From Prauserella isguenensis (lineage in GTDB: Bacteria; Actinomycetota; Actinomycetes; Mycobacteriales; Pseudonocardiaceae), in NCBI RefSeq assembly GCF_014191605.1, contig NZ_JACHWU010000002.1, forward strand, positions 496,001 through 560,000: 64,000 nucleotides of DNA. Direction: 5' to 3'. Both the position numbers and the translations under genes were made by a program. Within the stretch, counting starts at the first letter, position 1, and each line of letters begins with the position of its first letter. Under the pieces are notes generated by a model. The model ran no database searches. It saw only the letters and a program-made list of their open reading frames with translations, and had not been told where the DNA came from. This document shows, piece after piece, positions 17,181-26,162 of this stretch.

Positions 17181-18437
17181 GTGAATCTTCTGTCGTTGCT
17201 CTCCGGTCTGACCAAGCACGACCCACACGCCATCATCGCGATCGACGCCGATCCCGTGCAGCCCGCTCACGTGAGCCGCTCCGAACTGTGGCGGCGCACG
17301 TTGCAACTGCGCGCGGACCTGGCGACGGCGGGCGTGGGGCGTGGTGACGTCGTCGCCGTGTGTCTGCCGAACTGGTCCGACCTGCTCGGCTGGCAGCTCG
17401 CGACGGCGTCCCTCGGCGCGTGCGCTCTCGGACTGGACCCGGCGGCCCCGGTCGGCGACCTCGCGGACGCCGTGACCGAAGCGCGCCCGCGCGTGCTCGC
17501 GCTGGACCGGAACGTGCCCGCGGCACTCACCGACCGGCTCCGCGCCGGCGGCGCCGCGTCGCCGGGCGACCCGCCCCCCGCCGTCTCGGTCGTATCGGGC
17601 CCGTGGTCGGAACCGCCCGTCGACCCGTCGCCGTGGGACCTGGGTGGCGGCGCGTGGCAGCCGAGCGCAGCCACGGCAGGCATGCCCATGCCCGCGACCA
17701 GCGGCGACGAACCCGCCGTGGCGTTCGCCCCCGGGCTCGCCCGCTACCGCGAGTCGGTCGTCGTGCGCCACGCGACCTCGACGGCCGCCGCACTCGGACT
17801 CGGCGACGGCGACCTGGTCGTCTGCACCCGGCCCGCGACCCGGCCGATCGCGTGGTCGTTCGTGCTCGCCGCGCTCGCGGGCGGGGCGACGTACCTGTTC
17901 GATCCGCACCTCGACGAGGCCACCCTTCCCGGCGAGCTCGCCCGGTTCGGCGCAACCCACCTCGCCGCCGATGAGGGGACGGCACTGCGGCTCGCCAAGT
18001 CCTGTCATGCCCAGGGCCGCGACGCCGCCGCCTCGCTGCCCGCGCTGCGGTGGGTGGGCATCGCGAACGCGACGACCGCCGACGCCGCGCAGAGCCTCGA
18101 CGAACTCGGTGTGCCCGCCCGGGGCTTCTACGCACCGGCGGGCGTGCTCGCCCCCTTCGCGGTGTGGGAGACCGACCGGTCCACCGCGGACCGCTGGCTC
18201 GGCGGCGGACACCCGGTGTGCGCCGACGTCGACATTCGCGTGACCGACCCCGGCACGGGCGAGATCGTCACGACGGGCGAGACCGGCCTGATCGAGCTGC
18301 GGGGCGCCTGCGTACCCGAGGCCCGTTCCGACGCGGGCGACACCTCGCATTCCGAGTGGTACGCCACCGGCGACCGGGGTGCCCTCACCTCCGACGGCGA
18401 CGTGCGCTTCGACGGCCCCGACCACCACGAGACGTGA
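17181..18437 (+). CDS. Degenerate adenylate-forming (AMP-binding) protein, truncated
   Basis: 418 aa from GTG. The N-terminal part (RGDVVAVCLPNWSDLLGWQ, ASLGACALGLDP) matches acyl-CoA synthetase/AMP-ligase proteins. The ATP-binding loop normally rich in Ser/Thr/Gly followed by a Lys is replaced by FAPGLARYRESVVVRHA. The later YATGDRGALTSDGDV keeps the aspartate motif, but the protein ends there, without the C-terminal subdomain and its catalytic lysine. ATP-dependent adenylation is therefore unlikely. The gene lies between a pseudo-hydrolase and a TVP38 protein on the same strand. The function is unknown. Confidence 0.75.
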   Translation: MNLLSLLSGLTKHDPHAIIAIDADPVQPAHVSRSELWRRTLQLRADLATAGVGRGDVVAVCLPNWSDLLGWQLATASLGACALGLDPAAPVGDLADAVTEARPRVLALDRNVPAALTDRLRAGGAASPGDPPPAVSVVSGPWSEPPVDPSPWDLGGGAWQPSAATAGMPMPATSGDEPAVAFAPGLARYRESVVVRHATSTAAALGLGDGDLVVCTRPATRPIAWSFVLAALAGGATYLFDPHLDEATLPGELARFGATHLAADEGTALRLAKSCHAQGRDAAASLPALRWVGIANATTADAAQSLDELGVPARGFYAPAGVLAPFAVWETDRSTADRWLGGGHPVCADVDIRVTDPGTGEIVTTGETGLIELRGACVPEARSDAGDTSHSEWYATGDRGALTSDGDVRFDGPDHHET

Positions 18438-18454
18438 GCTCGGCACGGGTCCTC

Positions 18455-18460
18455 TACGGT
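18455..18460 (+). promoter_or_regulatory. -10 box of leaderless TVP38 gene promoter
   Basis: TACGGT ends 6 bases before the GTG at 18467. Confidence 0.45.
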
Positions 18461-18466
18461 TGACCC

Positions 18467-19150
18467 GTGCCGCGCCGGACCAAGCTCGTTGTCGGGATCC
18501 TGCTTCTCGCGGCGTTCGTCCCGGTGGCCCTGTGGCTGCCGATCCCGTCCCCGGCGGAGATGCGCGCCTGGGCCGACGAGGCCGGCGCCGCGGGCGCCGC
18601 GGTGTTCCTGGTCGCCTACGCCGTGTGCACGGTCGCGCCCATCCCCCGCACCGTCTTCAACCTCGCCGCAGGCCTGCTGCTCGGACACGTCGCGGGCGTA
18701 CTCGTCGCCATCACCGCCACGCTCCTCTCCGGCCTCTGCGGCTTCCTCCTCGCCCGCCTGCTGGGCAGGGAGTTCGTCACCCGCAATCTGCACCGCATCC
18801 CGGTGCACGCGGTCAACGCCCGTCTGACCGGCGGCGGTATGCTTGCCGTCGCCTCGCTGCGGCTGATCCCGGTCGTACCGTTCGCACCGCTGAGCTATTG
18901 CTGCGGTGTGTCGTCGATCGCACTTCGGCCGTACCTCGTCGGCACCGCGCTCGGCAGTGTTCCGGGCACGGTGGCCGTCGTCGTGCTCGGTGACGCCCTG
19001 ACCGGCAGTACGCCGCCTGCGCTGCTGGTCTGTTACGCCCTGTTCGCCGCGCTCGGCGCGGCGGGCCTGGTGCGGGTCGTCCGAACGGCGGCGCCGGCCG
19101 ACGGCCGGGTGGCCGATGCGGAGTCCCGTCCGGACGGCGCAGCCGACTAG
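18467..19150 (+). CDS. TVP38/TMEM64 family membrane protein
   Basis: 227 aa with five to six hydrophobic helices. The VTT/SNARE-associated domain (DedA superfamily) shows the conserved FNLAAGLLLG segment, LLSGLCGFLLARLLGRE and a later RLIPVVPFAPLSYCCG with its Arg and prolines. DedA-superfamily members move lipids or maintain membrane potential. The start is GTG 29 bases after the adenylate-forming gene, with a possible leaderless promoter of its own. No specific substrate can be assigned. Confidence 0.85.
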   Translation: MPRRTKLVVGILLLAAFVPVALWLPIPSPAEMRAWADEAGAAGAAVFLVAYAVCTVAPIPRTVFNLAAGLLLGHVAGVLVAITATLLSGLCGFLLARLLGREFVTRNLHRIPVHAVNARLTGGGMLAVASLRLIPVVPFAPLSYCCGVSSIALRPYLVGTALGSVPGTVAVVVLGDALTGSTPPALLVCYALFAALGAAGLVRVVRTAAPADGRVADAESRPDGAAD

Positions 19151-19321
19151 CCGACGGACGGTTCGGTCAGGCGGGCCGGGCCGGGCAGCTACACTCGACA
19201 CGGGCGCTAGCGGGGTGGCGCACCGGTCCTTCCGAGAACTCGAGCCGTCCCACTCGTAGGCGACGAGCTCGAGCAACAGCCGAGCAGTACCCGAGGAGAA
19301 GGCGTCATCGACACCGGTCAG

Positions 19322-20833
19322 TTGGTCGCAGGCCACTATCGCCTCGTAGAGCACGTCGGCAGCGGCGCCATGGGTATCGTGTGGCGCGCCGTCGATGAAC
19401 GCCTCGAACGGTCGGTCGCCGTCAAGCAGATCCTGACGCAGCCCGGCCTGTCCGAGACCGAGCGCACGACCGTGCGCCAGCGCGCCATGCGCGAGGCGAA
19501 GAACGCCGCCCGGTTCCAGCACCCCAACGCCATCGTCGTGTTCGACATCGCCGAGCACGACGGCGACCCGGTGCTCGTCATGGAGTACCTGCCGTCGCAG
19601 AGCCTGTCGGCGATCCTGGGCGAACGAGGCCCACTGCCGGTTCCCGAGGTGGCGCGCATCGGTGAACAGGTCGCGGCCGCGCTGGTCACCGCCCACCGTG
19701 CGGGCATCGTGCACCGCGACATCAAGCCGGGCAACCTGCTGATCGACTCCGCGGGCGTCTGCAAGATCACCGACTTCGGCATCTCGCGGGCCAGCGGCGA
19801 CCTCACCCTCACCCAGACCGGGCTCATCGGCGGAACGCCGGCGTACCTCGCCCCCGAGCTCGCCCGCGGGGCCGACCCGACGCCCGCATCCGACGTGTTC
19901 GCCCTCGGCGCGACGCTGTACCACGCGATCGAGGGCCTCCCGCCGTACGGCGACAACACCAACCAGCTCGCGCTGCTCTACTCCGCCGCGAACGGCCAGA
20001 TCAACCCGCCGCAGCACGCCGGACAGGCGACCGCGTTGTTGATGAGCCTGCTGCGCACCGAACCCACCGAACGCCCGACGATGAGCGAGGCCCAGGAGCA
20101 GCTGGGCAGGCTGGCCGGCGGCAGCCCGACGACCGCCGCTCCGCTCGCGGCGACCGCGGTCTCCCCCGCAGTGTCGGATCACGGGGGCCGCAAGCCCGCC
20201 GCCGCGCCGTGGCAGCGCGACAGCTCGCCGTCCGCCCCGCACGCGACCGCCGCCGGCGCCCCGGTGGCGACCGCGTCCGCCGGAGCCTCACCCTCGAACG
20301 GTCGCGGCGGCCGTCGTAAGCCACTGCTGCTCGCCACGATCGGCGTCGCCGTGCTGGCCCTCGCCGCCGTCCTGGTGTTCGCGCTCAACGGTGACGACGA
20401 ACCCGCCGCGGGCGGGAGCCCGTCGCAGACACCCCAGCCGACGTCGTCGTCGGCGCCCCCGTCGTCGACCACGCGGTCCGACGCGGGCAAGCCCGTATCC
20501 TGGGGCGAGGCGGGCACGCTGGTCGGCGAGTTCTACAACGATCCCGACTGGGACCAGCTCACCCCGACGGCCCAGGCCGCGTACGGGTCGGAGGACAAGT
20601 TCGACGACTACTGGGACCAGCACAGCCTGTCGGGCTGGTCCGACGCGTCGGCCCCCAACGGCCAGAACGCCGACGGCTCGGTCGACATCCAGGTCCAGCT
20701 CGACTTCGGCAACGGCAAGCAGCCGCACACGGTACGGGTCGTCAACTCCGGCGGCGAGCTCAAGCTCGACGGCGAGACCCGGCCGTCGAACCTCGACAGC
20801 CGGAATCAGCCGTCCGCGGGCTCGTCAGGGTGA
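19322..20833 (+). CDS. Transmembrane serine/threonine protein kinase (start codon uncertain)
   Basis: About 503 aa from the only canonical start, a TTG at 19322. The Hanks-type kinase domain has GSGAMG loop, AVKQI lysine, HRDIKPGN catalytic loop, DFGIS and GTPAYLAPE. A low-complexity Ala/Pro/Ser linker and a single membrane helix (about residues 330-352) precede an external domain of roughly 130 aa (SWGEAGTLVGEFYND onward). GAGGAG at 19293-19298 is 23 bases from the TTG but 8 bases from an in-frame ATC (19307). An ATC start would add IDTGQ, the usual N-terminus in related kinases. A non-AUG start is therefore likely. Confidence 0.88.
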   Translation: MVAGHYRLVEHVGSGAMGIVWRAVDERLERSVAVKQILTQPGLSETERTTVRQRAMREAKNAARFQHPNAIVVFDIAEHDGDPVLVMEYLPSQSLSAILGERGPLPVPEVARIGEQVAAALVTAHRAGIVHRDIKPGNLLIDSAGVCKITDFGISRASGDLTLTQTGLIGGTPAYLAPELARGADPTPASDVFALGATLYHAIEGLPPYGDNTNQLALLYSAANGQINPPQHAGQATALLMSLLRTEPTERPTMSEAQEQLGRLAGGSPTTAAPLAATAVSPAVSDHGGRKPAAAPWQRDSSPSAPHATAAGAPVATASAGASPSNGRGGRRKPLLLATIGVAVLALAAVLVFALNGDDEPAAGGSPSQTPQPTSSSAPPSSTTRSDAGKPVSWGEAGTLVGEFYNDPDWDQLTPTAQAAYGSEDKFDDYWDQHSLSGWSDASAPNGQNADGSVDIQVQLDFGNGKQPHTVRVVNSGGELKLDGETRPSNLDSRNQPSAGSSG

Positions 20834-20879
20834 CGACCGGATGACCGTCGACGCGTTGGGCAGGCCACTCAGCATGTCC

Positions 20880-20885
20880 TACCGT
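20880..20885 (+). promoter_or_regulatory. -10 box of leaderless small membrane protein gene
   Basis: TACCGT ends 7 bases before the ATG at 20893. Confidence 0.45.
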
Positions 20886-20892
20886 GGGCACC

Positions 20893-21192
20893 ATGCCGGA
20901 TGACGACACGGCCCGCCGTCGGCGGCTGTTCGACGACGAGCTCGTCGGGCTCGACCCGGACGATCCGGAAGCCCAGGAGTTCGCCGACCACCTGAACCGG
21001 ATGCAGCGCGCCGAGCCGGCGTTCACCGTCGAAGGGTCGCTGCGCGGCGTCGGCGACTTCGCCGAAGGCAGTACGCGCGCGAGCGGCTTGCGCTGGTGGA
21101 CCGCAGTGGTGATCGTTCTGCTGCTGCTCCTGGGCGTCGTCGTCGGGGCCTGGGACCAGCTGAGCGCGTTCATCGCGCACCTGGCCGGGTAA
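20893..21192 (+). CDS. Small single-pass membrane protein of unknown function
   Basis: 99 aa. A charged N-terminal region ([17 protein letters not shown], then [16 protein letters not shown]) of about 65 residues is followed by one hydrophobic helix ([20 protein letters not shown]) and a short tail. I do not recognise a named family. It sits between the Ser/Thr kinase and msrB on the same strand and may be regulated or phosphorylated by the kinase, though nothing in the sequence shows this. The start ATG has a leaderless -10 box. The codon pattern looks coding. Confidence 0.7.
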   Translation: MPDDDTARRRRLFDDELVGLDPDDPEAQEFADHLNRMQRAEPAFTVEGSLRGVGDFAEGSTRASGLRWWTAVVIVLLLLLGVVVGAWDQLSAFIAHLAG

Positions 21193-21195
21193 TCT
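21190..21195 (+). promoter_or_regulatory. -10 box of leaderless msrB promoter
   Basis: TAATCT, the same hexamer as at rocD, ends 7 bases before the ATG at 21203. It overlaps the stop codon of the preceding small membrane protein gene. Confidence 0.55.
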
Positions 21196-21202
21196 GGACG
21201 AT

Positions 21203-21640
21203 ATGGATCCCGCCGCGAACACCACCCCTGCCGAGAACGCTCCCCGCGTCACGAAGTCCGACGACGAGTGGCGCGCCGAACTGGGACCCGAGGCGTACGC
21301 GGTACTGCGCAAGTCCGGGACCGAGCGTCCGTTCACCGGCGAGTACACCGACGCCACCGCCGAGGGCGTCTACGAATGCCGGGGCTGCGGCGCCGAGTTG
21401 TTCCGGTCGACGACGAAGTTCGAGAGCCACTGCGGCTGGCCCTCGTTCTACGACCCGGCCGACTCGGACGCGGTCATCCTGCGCAGGGACACGTCGCTCG
21501 GCATGGTGCGCGTCGAGGTGCTGTGCGCCTCGTGTCACGGCCACCTCGGGCACGTCTTCGAAGGCGAGGGCTACGCAACGCCCACCGACCAGCGCTACTG
21601 CATCAACTCGGTCGCCCTGCGCCTCGTTCCCGCGGAGTGA
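21203..21640 (+). CDS. msrB: Peptide-methionine (R)-S-oxide reductase MsrB
   Basis: 145 aa, full length. The two zinc CxxC pairs are in CRGCG and [12 protein letters not shown]. The catalytic Cys is in RYCINSVAL, with the substrate-binding [11 protein letters not shown] upstream. It reduces methionine-R-sulfoxide in proteins using thioredoxin. It corresponds to Rv2674. It is convergent with hemQ, separated by a hairpin. Confidence 0.95.
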   Translation: MDPAANTTPAENAPRVTKSDDEWRAELGPEAYAVLRKSGTERPFTGEYTDATAEGVYECRGCGAELFRSTTKFESHCGWPSFYDPADSDAVILRRDTSLGMVRVEVLCASCHGHLGHVFEGEGYATPTDQRYCINSVALRLVPAE

Positions 21641-21719
21641 GCGCCGCCGGGTGAGGACGCGCGGGCACTCCGGCATGCCGCCGTGTGGTCCCGCCGTAGA
21701 AGCGCACGCGGTCCCGCAG

Positions 21720-21756
21720 GTCCGCCACAGCGCGGCTTCGCAGCGCTATGGCGGAC
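21720..21756. terminator. Bidirectional terminator between msrB and hemQ
   Basis: A hairpin with 14-base arms (21720-21733 and 21743-21756, one mismatch) and a 9-base loop. It lies between two convergent genes. Confidence 0.65.
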
Positions 21757-21778
21757 GTACTCGGGCCGTCTCGCCGGC

Positions 21779-22474
21779 TCAGGGCAGCGCGCGGACCAGT
21801 TCGGCGGGCTCGACGCGCGGGCCCGTGTAGAACGGGATCTCCTCGCGCACGTGACGGCGCGCCTCGGTGCCGCGCAGGTGCCGCATGAGGTCGACGATCC
21901 GGTGCAGTTCGTCGGCCTCGAACGCGAGGATCCACTCGTAGTCGCCGAGCGCGAAGGCCGGCACGGTGTTGGCGCGCACGTCCGGATAGTCGCGAGCCTC
22001 CTTGCCGTGGTCGGCGAGCATCTTCCGGCGCTCGTCGTCGGGCAGCAGGTACCACTCGTAGGACCGCACGAACGGGTACACACAGACGTACTTCTTCGGG
22101 TCCTCACCCGCGAGGAACGCCGGGACGTGGCTCTTGTTGAACTCCGCGGGCCGGTGCAGCGCGACCTGGCTCCACACCGGCGTCGACACTCGGCCGAGCG
22201 GCGTCGTGCGCCGGAATCCGGTGTAGGCCGCCTGCAGCTGCTCGAGCTCCTCGGCGTGCCACCAGATCATGAAGTCGGCGTCCGCGCGCACGCCCGCGAC
22301 GTCGTACACGCCCCGGACCACGACACCCTTGCCGTCGAGGGCGTCCAGATACTCGGCGGTCGCCTGCGCCGCGGCGTCACGATCGTCACCGAGCTTGCCG
22401 GGCTCGACCCGGAAGACCGACCACATCGTGTAGCGGATCGTGCTGTTCAGTTCGTCGTAGTTCAACCGAGCCAT
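21779..22474 (-). CDS. hemQ: Coproheme decarboxylase HemQ (ChdC)
   Basis: 231 aa from [14 protein letters not shown]. It is a chlorite-dismutase-fold protein of the actinobacterial HemQ type, with [10 protein letters not shown] at the start, FMIWWHA, and [23 protein letters not shown] around the heme-binding region. It oxidatively decarboxylates coproheme to protoheme, the final step of the coproporphyrin-dependent pathway. Its ATG lies 4 bases after the hemY stop, and the order hemE-hemY-hemQ forms one minus-strand operon, as in Rv2678c-Rv2676c. Confidence 0.93.
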   Translation of the reverse strand: MARLNYDELNSTIRYTMWSVFRVEPGKLGDDRDAAAQATAEYLDALDGKGVVVRGVYDVAGVRADADFMIWWHAEELEQLQAAYTGFRRTTPLGRVSTPVWSQVALHRPAEFNKSHVPAFLAGEDPKKYVCVYPFVRSYEWYLLPDDERRKMLADHGKEARDYPDVRANTVPAFALGDYEWILAFEADELHRIVDLMRHLRGTEARRHVREEIPFYTGPRVEPAELVRALP

Positions 22475-22478
22475 GGCC

Positions 22479-23903
22479 CTATGATCCCACCGCCACGCGG
22501 GCGGCCACGCGCCGGGCCGCGGCATCGCCCGTGCCGATGCAGGCGGGAATACCCACGCCGTGGAGCGCCGCGCCGGCCACCGCGAGGCCGGGCAGGGCCG
22601 ACACCGCCTCCTCGATCCGTGCGACCCGGTCGCCGTGCCCGACGCCGTACTGCGGCAGACCGCCGCCCCACCGCTGCACGCGGGCCTCGACCGGTTCGGC
22701 GGTGATGCCGGTCAGCTCCGCGAGATCCTCACGGACCCGGCGGACGAGTTCGTCGTCGGTGGCACGCAGCGCGGAGAGATCACCGAACCGGCCCACCGAG
22801 CCGCGCAGCAGCACGGGACCGTCCTGATCGGACTGGTGCGGCCACTTGCGGGCGGAGAACGTGAAGGCCTTGGCGGTGAACCGGCCACCGTCACGGGTCC
22901 GCTCCCCCGCCCCGATCAGTACCCCGGACGAGTCGGGAAGCGCCGTCCCGGCGGGCAACGCCAGGGCGACCACGGCCATCGACGCGAGCTCGACCTCGCC
23001 GTAGGCGGCCGCGGCGGCGGGCGCGACGTCGGCCAGCAGGCGAGCCGCGGCCGGTGCCGGCACGGCGAGCACGACGGCGTCGACGTCGAGGTCCGGTGCG
23101 GCGGGAGCGTGCGCGGCCGGGACCGCACCGAAGGTGAGCCGCCAGCCACCGTCCCGGGGGGTCAGCGCGCGGACCGGAACCCCGAGCCGCACGTCCGCCT
23201 CCGCACGGGCGGCGAGTTCGGTGGTCAGTGTGGCGAGTCCACCGGACAGCGTGCCGAACACCGGCGCGGGGTTCGGCGGGGCCGCGGGATCCGGCAACTG
23301 GGCGGAGATCGCCGAGGTGATCGATGTCGCTCCGCCTTCCAGCGCGTTCGCGAGGACGGGTAGCACGGCACGCAAGCCGAGACCGTCCGCGCCGCCCGCG
23401 TACACCCCGCCGAGCAGCGGATCGACGAGCCGGTCCACCACCTCGTCCCCGAGCCGGCTGCGCAGCAACCCCCCGAGCGACACGTCGGTACCGACCGGTT
23501 CGACCCGCGGGAGGTACGGCTCCGCGGCGACCGCGCGGACACCCGCCTCGGACAGCACGTCCGCGACCGCGTCGCCGTCGGCGGGTACGCCCATGACGGT
23601 GCGCTTCGGCAGGCCCACGGTCGCGCCGCCCGCACGCAGCGTCGACGAGGCACCGGAGGGGTGCCGCAGCCGGCCGGTGAGCCCCAGTTCGTGGACCAGG
23701 TCGAGCGCCTCCGGCCTGCGCGCCAGGAACGCCTCCGCCCCGACGTCGCACGCCGCGCCGCCCACCTCCACGGTGCGCAGCTTCCCTCCGAGCTCGCCGG
23801 ACGCCTCGCACACGGTGATCACGGCGTCCGGACCGAGCAGCGTGCGCAGGCGATAGGCGGCGGTCAGTCCGGAGACGCCTCCCCCGACGACCGCGACCTT
23901 CAC
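22479..23903 (-). CDS. hemY: Coproporphyrinogen/protoporphyrinogen oxidase HemY (CgoX)
   Basis: 474 aa FAD-dependent amine-oxidase-fold protein. It opens with the dinucleotide-binding [17 protein letters not shown], followed by ELGGKLRT and [12 protein letters not shown]. The FAD-binding C-terminal segment [19 protein letters not shown] is intact. In actinobacteria with HemQ this enzyme oxidises coproporphyrinogen III to coproporphyrin III. The GTG start has GAGGAG 6 bases upstream and lies 10 bases after hemE. Confidence 0.93.
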   Translation of the reverse strand: MKVAVVGGGVSGLTAAYRLRTLLGPDAVITVCEASGELGGKLRTVEVGGAACDVGAEAFLARRPEALDLVHELGLTGRLRHPSGASSTLRAGGATVGLPKRTVMGVPADGDAVADVLSEAGVRAVAAEPYLPRVEPVGTDVSLGGLLRSRLGDEVVDRLVDPLLGGVYAGGADGLGLRAVLPVLANALEGGATSITSAISAQLPDPAAPPNPAPVFGTLSGGLATLTTELAARAEADVRLGVPVRALTPRDGGWRLTFGAVPAAHAPAAPDLDVDAVVLAVPAPAAARLLADVAPAAAAAYGEVELASMAVVALALPAGTALPDSSGVLIGAGERTRDGGRFTAKAFTFSARKWPHQSDQDGPVLLRGSVGRFGDLSALRATDDELVRRVREDLAELTGITAEPVEARVQRWGGGLPQYGVGHGDRVARIEEAVSALPGLAVAGAALHGVGIPACIGTGDAAARRVAARVAVGS

Positions 23904-23913
23904 AGCGCGCTCC

Positions 23914-25029
23914 TCACAGACTGTGCACCAGCTCGACCACGCGGGTCAGCACCTCCGGATCGGTCTCCGGCAGCACCCCGTGGCCCAGGTTGAAGACGTG
24001 CCCGGCGGCCTCGCGGCCCTCGGCGGCGATGCGCCGCACCTCGGCCTCGATCACCGGCCACGACGCCATCAACAGCGCCGGGTCGAGGTTGCCCTGGACC
24101 ACCGGCTCGGACTCACCCGAGGCCCGCAACCTACGGGCGGCCTCGTCCAGCGGCACCCGCCAGTCGACGCCGACGACGTCCGCGCCGGCCTCGCGCATCG
24201 CCGGCAACAGCTCGCCCGTGCCGACACCGAAGTGGATCCGCGGCACGTCGTACTCGGCGACGGCCGACAGCACCCTCGTCGAATGCGGCAGCACGAACTC
24301 GCGGTAGTCGCGCTCGGAGAGCGCACCGGCCCACGAGTCGAACAGCTGCACCGCGTCGACGCCCGCCTCGAGCTGGGCCGTCAGGAACGTGGCCGTCACG
24401 TCTGCCAGGCGGGACGCCAGCCGGTGCCACAACTCGGGCTCGGCGTGCATCAGCGCCTTGGTGTGTTCGTGGTTGCGGCTCGGCCCGCCTTCGATGAGGT
24501 ACGAGGCGAGCGTGAACGGTGCTCCCGCGAACCCGATCAGCGGCGTCTGGCCCAGTTCGCGCAGCAACAGCCCGATGCCGTCGGTGATGGGACGGACCTG
24601 CTCGGCCTCGAGCTCCGGCACCGCGTCCACGTCGGCCGCGCTCCGTACCGGATGCGCGACGACGGGTCCCGTGCCGGGCACGATGTCAATGGCCAGCCCC
24701 GCCGCGTACAGCGGGACGACGATGTCGCTGAACAGAATCGCGGCGTCGACGCCGTGGCGCCGTACCGGCTGCATCGTGATCTCTGCAAGCAGCGCCGGGT
24801 CGAAGCAGGACTGCAGCATCGGCACGCCCTCGCGCACCGAGCGGTACTCGGGCAGCGACCGGCCGGCCTGGCGCATGAACCACACGGGCGTCCGGGAGGG
24901 CGTCCCGCCGCGAGCGGCGACCAGCAGCGGGGCGTCGGGCAGCGCGCGGCGCGCGGCGACCGGGGATCCGGCCTGCGGAACGGAGGCCGGCGACGCGGGA
25001 ACCGACGACGCGGAGAACGAGGCTGTCAT
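23914..25029 (-). CDS. hemE: Uroporphyrinogen decarboxylase
   Basis: 371 aa. The core motifs are [16 protein letters not shown] (with the substrate-binding Arg), [27 protein letters not shown], the [17 protein letters not shown] stretch and [14 protein letters not shown]. It converts uroporphyrinogen III to coproporphyrinogen III. An N-terminal extension of about 35 Ala/Ser/Pro-rich residues is common in actinobacterial homologues. A GTG lies directly before the chosen ATG. It heads the hemE-hemY-hemQ operon and diverges from the DUF3000 gene. Confidence 0.95.
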   Translation of the reverse strand: MTASFSASSVPASPASVPQAGSPVAARRALPDAPLLVAARGGTPSRTPVWFMRQAGRSLPEYRSVREGVPMLQSCFDPALLAEITMQPVRRHGVDAAILFSDIVVPLYAAGLAIDIVPGTGPVVAHPVRSAADVDAVPELEAEQVRPITDGIGLLLRELGQTPLIGFAGAPFTLASYLIEGGPSRNHEHTKALMHAEPELWHRLASRLADVTATFLTAQLEAGVDAVQLFDSWAGALSERDYREFVLPHSTRVLSAVAEYDVPRIHFGVGTGELLPAMREAGADVVGVDWRVPLDEAARRLRASGESEPVVQGNLDPALLMASWPVIEAEVRRIAAEGREAAGHVFNLGHGVLPETDPEVLTRVVELVHSL

Positions 25030-25106
25030 CACTGTTCATGGTGCCACGCCCCGATAACCGGGCCGTCGTCGGCGCGTCGGACAGCGACCCGCGCCACGCG
25101 ACGGCT

Positions 25107-25112
25107 TACAGT
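25107..25112 (+). promoter_or_regulatory. -10 box of leaderless DUF3000 gene promoter
   Basis: TACAGT ends 6 bases before the GTG at 25119, so the mRNA would begin at the start codon. Confidence 0.55.
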
Positions 25113-25118
25113 CTCGGG

Positions 25119-25682
25119 GTGACCGTGTTGACCCAGGCGCCGGAGGAATTCCGCCAGGCCGTCGCGGCGCTGCAGGCACTGCAGCCGCGACCCGAGGTGA
25201 GTCTCGAACCGATCAAGGCTCCGCAACGACTCGCGCCCTGGGCCTACGCACTCAGCTGCGAGACGACAGGGCCCGCCGAGGTCGAGGCGTCCGGCAGGCT
25301 GGTACTGCTGCACGATCCGGACGGCCACGAGACGTGGGACGGCGTGTTCCGCCTCGTGGCCTACGTGCGGGCCGGCATCGACAAGGAACTGGCGACCGAC
25401 CCGTTCCTGCCGTCGGTCGGCTGGTCCTGGCTCACCGACGCGCTCGAGGCCACCGAGGCCGAGTTCACCGCGCTCGGCGGCACCGTCACCGAGACGTCAT
25501 CGGCACGGTTCGGCGAGATCTCGGGCCCGTCGCGCACCGACGACCTCGAGCTACGCGCTTCGTGGACCCCGCTGACGCCCGAGCTCGGCCCCCACGGGGA
25601 CGCCTTCTGCCAGTTGATGGCGAGTTACGCGGGCCTGCCACCCGTCGGCGTCACGATGTTCGGCCAGCGCCGCACGTCCTGA
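25119..25682 (+). CDS. DUF3000 family protein
   Basis: 187 aa from GTG (VTVLTQAPEEFRQAVAAL). It is an actinobacteria-restricted family of unknown function, equivalent to Rv2680. The sequence is soluble, with conserved RLAPWAYALSCE, LLHDPDGHETWDG and a tryptophan-rich centre (VGWSWLTDALE). No catalytic motif is recognisable. The conserved position between hemE and the RNase D gene is the only context clue. Upstream in-frame codons precede the -10 box and are unlikely to be translated. Confidence 0.88.
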   Translation: MTVLTQAPEEFRQAVAALQALQPRPEVSLEPIKAPQRLAPWAYALSCETTGPAEVEASGRLVLLHDPDGHETWDGVFRLVAYVRAGIDKELATDPFLPSVGWSWLTDALEATEAEFTALGGTVTETSSARFGEISGPSRTDDLELRASWTPLTPELGPHGDAFCQLMASYAGLPPVGVTMFGQRRTS

Positions 25683-26162
25683 CCGCTCCGCACCCGGCAC
25701 CACCCTTCCCGTCCGGCACCACCCTTCCCGTCCGGTGGCACCCTGCGTCCGGCGGCGCCCTCCGAACGTCGGGCCTTCCGCGCCGGGCGCGGACGCGCCA
25801 CGGAACCGCTCACCGACCGGCCCCGGCCGCCCGAACGCGCCCCCGTAATCGCTCCGGCATACTGGTCACGGGCAGCTGCACACGGCACATGCACGCCCAG
25901 TGTGTGCAGCACAACCCCGTGTTATCGCACACGAATCGGGCCCCGTTACACCTTTCGCAGGGATTAATCCCATCGCGCTACAACGGAGACCCCCAAGTGC
26001 AATCCGATCGGGATAGATACCCGTTTGATGCCCCCACTACCCCACTCAGGCGGCTACAGTACCTGTCGACGACACCACTTTCGGTCTAAAGCTGGCGCGG
26101 CTGAACGGCCGAAAGTCCCGGTGCCGGTCGGGGGGCACGACCGACTCCAGGGAGGTAGTGAC
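25683..26162. other. 480-base intergenic region with palindromes
   Basis: No convincing gene is present between DUF3000 and the LuxR-type regulator. Besides the tandem duplication it holds an inverted repeat with 9-base arms GCTGCACAC/GTGTGCAGC (25875-25883 and 25902-25910) and a perfect 12-base palindrome GGGATTAATCCC (25960-25971). It also has a lower-GC stretch (about 25980-26100) that is the probable promoter and leader of the response regulator gene. Long untranslated leaders of this kind can hold regulatory RNA, but I cannot identify a known class. Confidence 0.6.
25694..25731. repeat. Tandem duplication of a 19-base unit
   Basis: Two exact adjacent copies of a 19-base unit (CCGGCACCACCCTTCCCGT) at 25694-25712 and 25713-25731, followed by a degenerate partial third copy. 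It lies just after the DUF3000 stop codon. Confidence 0.85.

Noticed and set aside
18430-18470. Frameshift that would restore a C-terminal domain of the adenylate-forming protein
   Set aside because: The next gene starts 29 bases after the stop with its own -10 box, and no adenylation C-domain motif occurs in any frame downstream.
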